In this document: piece by piece, positions 59,096 to 64,000 of the stretch
Layout of the letters: every line of letters starts with the position of its first letter
How positions within the stretch are numbered: position 1 is the stretch's first letter
Assembly (NCBI GenBank): GCA_944338165.1
Contig: CALVLN010000001.1
Coordinates: 1-64,000, forward strand
Reading direction: 5' to 3'
Origin: an uncultured Clostridia bacterium
GTDB taxonomy: Bacteria; Bacillota; Clostridia; Christensenellales; Borkfalkiaceae
Length of the DNA stretch: 64,000 nt
Position numbers and translations under genes: made by a program
Notes under the pieces: model-generated
Databases searched by the model: none
Told to the model about the DNA's origin: nothing
Seen by the model: the letters and a program-made list of their open reading frames with translations, nothing else

Positions 59096-61174
59096 TTATC
59101 TGACGCTGTACAAAAGGTCGGTATAGGTGGGGAACGGCCAATACGCGGCGGCGCAGAGCTTCTCCATGCCGTCGGCGCAGCGGCGGATCTCCTCCATGTC
59201 CGGCACGATGACGTGCGCCATCTTCTGGGACGCGGGGCCTTCGCCCGACGGCATCTCGGAAAGATCTTTTTCCAACTTGGCGACCGCCGCCATCATGGCG
59301 TTGTTCATCGCCGAAAGCTTTTCGGCAACGGCAAGATCCGTTTCGCACGCGATCTTTTCGCTGACGGCGCGTTTGGCCGCGATCGCCGAACAGAGCTCGG
59401 TGATATAGGCGTTGACGGAAGGATAGATGTCCTGTTTTGCCATCTCCAGCATGGTGCGCGCCTCGATGTTGATGGTCTTGACGTAATTTTCCAGCTGGAT
59501 GTTGGCGCGGGCGATCGCCTCCTTCTCCGTATAGACGCCCTGATGCACGAACACGTCGATGTTTTCGCGGCGGAAAAATTCGGGAACGGCGTCCGCCGTC
59601 GTCTTGTTGTTGAGCAGCCCTCTGCGTTCGGCCTCGGGCTCCCAGTCGGGGCCGTATCCGTCGTAGTTGAAGATGACGCGGTAATGCTCCTTGAGCAGCT
59701 TTTCCGTGTATTCCCTGCACGCCTTGGGGAAGTTTTTGGCGCCGGACAGCGCATCCACTGCCTGCGAGAACATTTCCGCGGCGATGGTGTTGAGCACGAT
59801 GTTGGGATCGGCGACGGACGCCGTGGACCCGAGCATGCGGAACTCAAACTTGTTGCCCGTAAAGGCAAACGGCGACGTGCGGTTGCGGTCGGTGGTATCC
59901 ATGGGGAAAATGGGCGATTCGGGCACGCCGATGGAACCGGGGACCGCCTTTTTGGGCACGTATTCCCTGCCGAGGACGATGCTGTCCACGAGCGCGCCCA
60001 GCTGATCGCCGAGATAAACGGAGATGATGGCGGGAGGCGCCTCGTCGGCGCCGAGACGGTGATCGTTCCCCGCCGAAGCGACGCAGGCACGCAGGATGCC
60101 CTGATATTTATCCACCCCCGCGATGACGCAGGCGAGAACGAGCATGAAGAGCCCGTTGTTTTCCGGCGAATCGCCCGGATCGAGCAGATTGAGCCCCGTA
60201 TCCGTGGAGAGCGACCAGTTGTTGTGCTTGCCCGAACCGTTGATGCCCTCGAAGGGCTTTTCGTGCAGCAGACAGGCAAGCCCGTGCTTCTTTGCCACCT
60301 TCTTCATCAGCTCCATCGTGAGCTGATTGTCGTCCACCGCCACGTTGGTGGTGGTAAAGATGGGCGCGAGTTCATGCTGCGCGGGCGCGACCTCGTTGTG
60401 CTTGCTCTTGGCGAGGATGCCGAACGACCACAGCGTCTCATCCAGATCGCGCATGTATTCGGAGATGCGCGGCTTGAGCACGCCGAAGTAATGGTCCTCA
60501 AGCTCCTGCCCGCGGGAAGGCGGCGCGCCGAAGAGCGTCCTGCCGGTAAGCAGCAGGTCCTTGCGCTTGAGATACACCTCCTCATCCACGAGGAAATATT
60601 CCTGCTCGGGCCCCACCGTGGTGGAAACCTTATGGCATTCGATGCCGAACAGCCTTAAAAGCCGCTTTGCCTGCGTATCCAGCGCCGTCATGGATTTGAG
60701 GAGCGGCGCCTTTTTATCCAGCGTTTCGCCCGTGTAGGAGACGAACACGGTCGGGATATACAGCGTGCCTTCCTTGACGAAGGCGGGCGAAGTCGGATCC
60801 CACGCGGTATAGCCGCGCGCCGAGCACGTCGCGCGCGTGCCGCCCGAAGGGAAGGACGAAGCGTCCGGTTCGCCGACGATGAGCGATTTGCCCGTCAGCT
60901 GCATGATGACCTTGTCGCCGGACGGTTCGATGAAGCTATCGTGCTTTTCCGCCGTGAGATTGGTGAGCGGCTGGAACCAGTGCGTATAATGGGTGGCGCC
61001 CTTGGAGACCGCCCAATCCTTCATCGCCGTGGCGACGGCGCTGGCAATGGAATTGTCGAGCGGTTCGCCCTCGTCGATGGTGCGGCGGAGCGAACGATAC
61101 ACTTCCTTGGGAAGCGCGTTCTTCATCACTTCGTCGTTGAATACGTTGGAGCCGAACAATTCGGTAACGTTCAT
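59096..61174 (-). CDS. glnN: Glutamine synthetase type III
   Basis: This 692-residue enzyme makes glutamine from glutamate and ammonia. It is clearly the long type III form: FPSGGTRATCSARGYTAWDP near 105, the metal-site QEYFLVD near 195, EVAPAQHELAPIFTTTNVA, and the nucleotide-binding GINGSGKHNNWSLST. The C-terminal part is longer and helical (about 570-690), as expected. A single-gene operon from a promoter at 61216-61244 to a terminator at 59055-59086. No glnK/amt or nitrogen-regulator gene is adjacent. Confidence 0.97.
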   Translation of the reverse strand: MNVTELFGSNVFNDEVMKNALPKEVYRSLRRTIDEGEPLDNSIASAVATAMKDWAVSKGATHYTHWFQPLTNLTAEKHDSFIEPSGDKVIMQLTGKSLIVGEPDASSFPSGGTRATCSARGYTAWDPTSPAFVKEGTLYIPTVFVSYTGETLDKKAPLLKSMTALDTQAKRLLRLFGIECHKVSTTVGPEQEYFLVDEEVYLKRKDLLLTGRTLFGAPPSRGQELEDHYFGVLKPRISEYMRDLDETLWSFGILAKSKHNEVAPAQHELAPIFTTTNVAVDDNQLTMELMKKVAKKHGLACLLHEKPFEGINGSGKHNNWSLSTDTGLNLLDPGDSPENNGLFMLVLACVIAGVDKYQGILRACVASAGNDHRLGADEAPPAIISVYLGDQLGALVDSIVLGREYVPKKAVPGSIGVPESPIFPMDTTDRNRTSPFAFTGNKFEFRMLGSTASVADPNIVLNTIAAEMFSQAVDALSGAKNFPKACREYTEKLLKEHYRVIFNYDGYGPDWEPEAERRGLLNNKTTADAVPEFFRRENIDVFVHQGVYTEKEAIARANIQLENYVKTINIEARTMLEMAKQDIYPSVNAYITELCSAIAAKRAVSEKIACETDLAVAEKLSAMNNAMMAAVAKLEKDLSEMPSGEGPASQKMAHVIVPDMEEIRRCADGMEKLCAAAYWPFPTYTDLLYSVR

Positions 61175-61215
61175 ACTTATCTCCTTTGCTGTCGTTTCGC
61201 GTTTTTCTGCGTTCT

Positions 61216-61244
61216 ATTATAGAGAGTTTGCCGCATCAAGTCAA
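61216..61244 (-). promoter_or_regulatory. Promoter of glnN
   Basis: TTGACT (61239-61244), 17-base spacer, TATAAT (61216-61221), reading leftward, about 40 bases before the start codon, which has AAAGGAG upstream. Confidence 0.8.
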
Positions 61245-61335
61245 ACGTTTGCGCGGCGATTTTGCGCGCGTGCCATCGCATCTCATGATAGGCGGGATAA
61301 GCCGTGCTTATATCACGCCGCGCCGTCAAGAAAGA

Positions 61336-61371
61336 CTGCCGCCCGTCCGCAGATCGCGGAAAAGGCGGCAG
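61336..61371 (-). terminator. Terminator of the nucleoside/simple-sugar ABC operon
   Basis: CTGCCGCC (61336-61343) pairs with GGCGGCAG (61364-61371), with an inner CCGC/GCGG pairing, followed on the minus strand by TCTTTCTTG. It lies 5 bases after the last permease stop codon. Confidence 0.65.
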
Positions 61372-61376
61372 ATAGG

Positions 61377-62345
61377 TTACCGTTCCTCGCGGAAGTAATT
61401 CAGCCCGAGGTTGGCGGGCGGCTGGTTTTCCCGCTTCTTGCGCATGCTCGTAATGACGAGCACGATGATGGTGACGAGATACGGCACGCCGCTGATGAGG
61501 TCGCGCACCGCAAACCCGACGTTCAGGTAGTTGGGCAGAATGTAGAGCGCCGAAAAAAGGACGGAGCCGAGGATGCCGAGATTGGGATTCCACAGCGTGA
61601 AGATGACGAGCGCGACGGCGAGCCAGCCGAGCGCCTCCGTGGAGACGAGCCCGCTGTCCCAGCCTCCGACGTAGTCGAAGATGAAGGAAAGCCCGCCCAG
61701 CCCCGAAACGGCGCAGCCGATGATGGTGGAAAGATAGCGGTACCGGGTGATGTTGATGCCCGCAGCGTCCGCCGTGGCGGGATTCTCCCCCACCGCGCGC
61801 AGATGCAGCCCCGCCCGCGTGCGCTTGAAAAAGAAGGAGGTGAGAAGCGCCGTCAGAATGGCGAGATACACGAGGATGCCGTAGGAGAAGAAGATCTCCC
61901 CGAACCAGCCCATATGCTCGGCAAAGGGAAGCGAATGGCGGAAGCAGGAAGCGACTTTACTGATCGCGGCGTCCGCATCCGTGCCCAATTCTCCCTTGAC
62001 GAACTTGGCAAGCCCCACGCCGAAGGTGGTGATCATGAGCCCCGTGACGTTCTGGTTGGAACGCAGCGATACCGTGAGGAAGCTGTACAAAAGGCCCAGA
62101 AGCCCTGCCCCAACGAGCGCGCACAGGATGGTGATGAACACGGCGAGAAGCCCGTTCACCTCAGACACGGCGCCCACATAAAACGTCGCGCCGAGCACGC
62201 CGCTGACGGCGCCCACGCAGAGAACGCCGGGCGTACCCAGGTTGAGATGCCCCGCTTTTTCCGTGATCGTCTCCCCCGTGGAGCCGAAGAGGAACGTCGT
62301 GCCGAGGCGCACCGATGAAGTGATAAAGGTGATAAGCGCGTTCAT
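61377..62345 (-). CDS. ABC importer permease, nucleoside/simple-sugar type (NupQ-like)
   Basis: The 322-residue permease has about eight to nine helices. GSTGETITEKAGHLNLGTPG near the start, TRAGLHLRAVGENPATADAA and GINITRYRYLST are the signatures of the BPL-MSP-type permease pair that works with a Bmp/PnrA-family lipoprotein; Bacillus NupQ imports guanosine or related nucleosides. It overlaps the partner permease by 4 bases. The binding protein is outside the window, so the substrate stays open. Confidence 0.88.
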   Translation of the reverse strand: MNALITFITSSVRLGTTFLFGSTGETITEKAGHLNLGTPGVLCVGAVSGVLGATFYVGAVSEVNGLLAVFITILCALVGAGLLGLLYSFLTVSLRSNQNVTGLMITTFGVGLAKFVKGELGTDADAAISKVASCFRHSLPFAEHMGWFGEIFFSYGILVYLAILTALLTSFFFKRTRAGLHLRAVGENPATADAAGINITRYRYLSTIIGCAVSGLGGLSFIFDYVGGWDSGLVSTEALGWLAVALVIFTLWNPNLGILGSVLFSALYILPNYLNVGFAVRDLISGVPYLVTIIVLVITSMRKKRENQPPANLGLNYFREER

Positions 62346-63514
62346 GCCTGCACCTCCTTTGCCCCGCCTGCTTCGGGCGGGAGTTCCGGCGTCTCCGCCG
62401 CGGGCGGATCCTGCGCGCCGTCATTCGCCTTTCCCTTGGCGCGGCGGCGGAATTTGATCTGATAGGAAAGGAAAAATTCGCAGCCGATGATAAAGAACAC
62501 GACGACTGCCGTGACGATGGACGCAAAGGCATCGTTGGTGAGGTTGAGCTCGTTGGTGCCGCGGTCCATAAAGACGATGAGGAAGGCGGAGAGCACCATA
62601 AACAGCGGGTTGAATTTCCCCACCCAGGCGACGATGATGGCAGTAAAGCCCTGGCCGCCCGCCGTCTCCGTGGTGACGGTACCGTTGATGGCGCCCGTGA
62701 GCAGCACGCCCACCAGCCCGCAGACGGCGCCCGAAATGATCATGGTGCGGATGATGACCTTTTTCACGTTGATGCCCACGTAGCGCGCCGTATTTTCGCT
62801 CTCGCCGACGACGGACAGCTCGTACCCCTGCTTGCTGTATTTGAGGTAGACGAAGAGCAGGACGGCGAGCACCACCGCGACGAGGATGGGCAGCACGTAG
62901 ACGTTCCCCAGTTCCGGGAACTTGATGCCGTGCAGGTGCGTCTCGTTCTTCATGACGCCAGAGCCGTCCTTGACCCAGATGTCCGTAAAGAAGGAGATGA
63001 GCTGCATGGCGAGGTAGTTCATCATGAGGGTGAAGAGCGTCTCATTCGTCCGCCACACCGCCTTGCAGATGGCGGGGAGCACGCCCCAGACGACGCCGAA
63101 CAGGATGCCGACGACGAGCATGAGCAAATAGACAACAACGTCCGGCGCCGTTCCGCCCAGATAGTACATGCAGATGGCGGCGCCCAGGCCGCCCATCAGC
63201 ACCTGCCCTTCCGCGCCGATGTTCCAGAACTTCATCTTGAACGCGGGCACGAGGGCGAGCGCGATGGAGAGCAGCACGGCAAGGTCGCGCAGGGAGATCC
63301 AGGTGCGGCGCTCCGTCCCGAAGGTCCCCACGAAGAGCTTGCCCAAAAAGGTGAACGGATCGACGCCGATGAGCGTCCAGGACAGCATCCCCGCGAACAG
63401 GAAGGCGACCACGACCGTTGCCGCGCGGATCAGAAGCCGCTGCCACCAGACGAGGTCGTCGCGCTTGGCGATGTGAAAGAGCGGTTCGTGTACGATTTTT
63501 TCCGTATTACGCAT
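62342..63514 (-). CDS. ABC importer permease, nucleoside/simple-sugar type (NupP-like)
   Basis: The 390-residue permease has about nine to ten helices. FWNIGAEGQVLMGGLGAAIC, WRTNETLFTLMMNYLA and YELSVVGESENTARYVGINV are characteristic of the larger permease of this system. It has a cytoplasmic C-terminal tail rich in Pro/Glu/Ala (about 360-390). It overlaps the ATPase gene by 8 bases and the second permease by 4 bases, so the complex is made in fixed order. Confidence 0.88.
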   Translation of the reverse strand: MRNTEKIVHEPLFHIAKRDDLVWWQRLLIRAATVVVAFLFAGMLSWTLIGVDPFTFLGKLFVGTFGTERRTWISLRDLAVLLSIALALVPAFKMKFWNIGAEGQVLMGGLGAAICMYYLGGTAPDVVVYLLMLVVGILFGVVWGVLPAICKAVWRTNETLFTLMMNYLAMQLISFFTDIWVKDGSGVMKNETHLHGIKFPELGNVYVLPILVAVVLAVLLFVYLKYSKQGYELSVVGESENTARYVGINVKKVIIRTMIISGAVCGLVGVLLTGAINGTVTTETAGGQGFTAIIVAWVGKFNPLFMVLSAFLIVFMDRGTNELNLTNDAFASIVTAVVVFFIIGCEFFLSYQIKFRRRAKGKANDGAQDPPAAETPELPPEAGGAKEVQA

Positions 63515-64000
63515 TGGCAGCCTCCTTGCCGTCCGGCTTGCTCCCCGTCATGAGCAGGCCGATCTCTTCCTTCTTTGCCGTCCTGCCGTCGAGGATGCCC
63601 GTGACCCTGCCCCCGCCGATGACGAGGATGCGGTCGCACAGCTCGAGCAGCACGTCCAGATCTTCGCCCACGAAGAGCACGGCAACGCCGTCCTGCTTCT
63701 GCTGATTGAGGATGTTATAGATCATGTAAGAGGAATTGATGTCCAGCCCGCGCACGGGATATGCCGCCATGAGCACGGTGGGCGACGAGGCGATCTCCCG
63801 CGCGACGAGCACCTTCTGCACGTTGCCGCCCGAAAGCTTCCGCACGGGCGTATGCGCGCTCGGCGTCACCACTTCCAGGCTCTCGATGATGTGTTCGGCA
63901 AGTTTCGCCGGATCCTTGCGGTCAAGAAAGACCGATCTCCCCTTGCGGTAACTGCGCAGCATCATGTTGTCGATGATGTCCATGTTGCCGACCAGCCCCA
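63507..64000 (-). CDS. ABC importer ATPase, nucleoside/simple-sugar type (partial, NupO-like)
   Basis: Only the C-terminal part is in the window; the frame runs on past the right edge without a start. The stretch SGGNVQKVLVAREIASSPTV is the ABC signature of the second cassette, followed by a Walker B-like LMAAYPVRGLDINSSYMIY, in which the usual Asp-Glu pair is absent, as is common for the second half of double-cassette sugar-type ATPases. It is upstream of both permeases with an 8-base overlap. Confidence 0.85.
   Translation of the reverse strand, partial: GLVGNMDIIDNMMLRSYRKGRSVFLDRKDPAKLAEHIIESLEVVTPSAHTPVRKLSGGNVQKVLVAREIASSPTVLMAAYPVRGLDINSSYMIYNILNQQKQDGVAVLFVGEDLDVLLELCDRILVIGGGRVTGILDGRTAKKEEIGLLMTGSKPDGKEAANA

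Overview
The window looks like a chromosomal segment of a GC-rich member of the Clostridia (Bacillota). This rests on several things seen in the sequence: a type III glutamine synthetase, an RsgI-like anti-sigma factor, an RqcP-type S4 protein, a HelD-type helicase, SipW-type signal peptidases, TTGACA-17-TATAAT promoters and strong AGGAGG-like ribosome binding sites. I cannot resolve the genus. Most genes lie on the minus strand. I saw no tRNA, rRNA, CRISPR array, insertion sequence or prophage.

Region 1 (1-3500): a small structured RNA transcribed on the plus strand with its own promoter and terminator, then a minus-strand operon of an ECF-type sigma factor, a secreted C39-like protein, a single-pass membrane protein and a protein of unknown function.

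Region 2 (3560-13430) is the most distinctive part. A roughly 9-kb minus-strand operon starts at a perfect sigma-A promoter and ends at a strong terminator. It encodes two ER-type (SipW-like) signal peptidases, a TasA/CalY-like small protein, two larger secreted proteins with the same type of export signal (one a 1046-residue parallel beta-helix protein), and a 691-residue membrane protein with a long acidic repeat. A small XRE-family regulator is divergently transcribed. The arrangement parallels the Bacillus sipW-tasA matrix operon and its regulator SinR, but with duplicated peptidases and extra substrates. I read it as an extracellular fibre or surface-layer system.

Region 3 (13380-19630): xylose/xylan use. 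A cytoplasmic GH43 glycosidase, xylulokinase and xylose isomerase form an operon divergent from a PocR/AraC-type regulator, followed by a DeoR-type regulator. Region 4 (19590-28830): a nine-gene Wzx/Wzy-type exopolysaccharide operon (initiating sugar transferase, four glycosyltransferase-like proteins, EpsG-like polymerase, UDP-galactopyranose mutase, flippase, dTDP-glucose 4,6-dehydratase). Region 5 (28900-41900): a type IIA topoisomerase pair (parE-parC-like), a Nat-type ABC exporter, a HAD phosphatase, a HelD-like helicase, a sigma/RsgI-like anti-sigma pair and a lipoprotein.

Region 6 (41950-53010): rpoB-rpoC, with an unusually long acidic tail on RpoB, and the divergent rqcP-ispDF-radA operon. 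Their promoters face each other so that the two 5' leaders should overlap as antisense RNAs. Region 7 (53000-64000): an ABC exporter with a membrane glycosyltransferase, a FAD protein-dut-trmB operon, type III glutamine synthetase, and a nucleoside/simple-sugar ABC importer cut by the window end. All functional statements come from reading motifs by eye; no database search was run.
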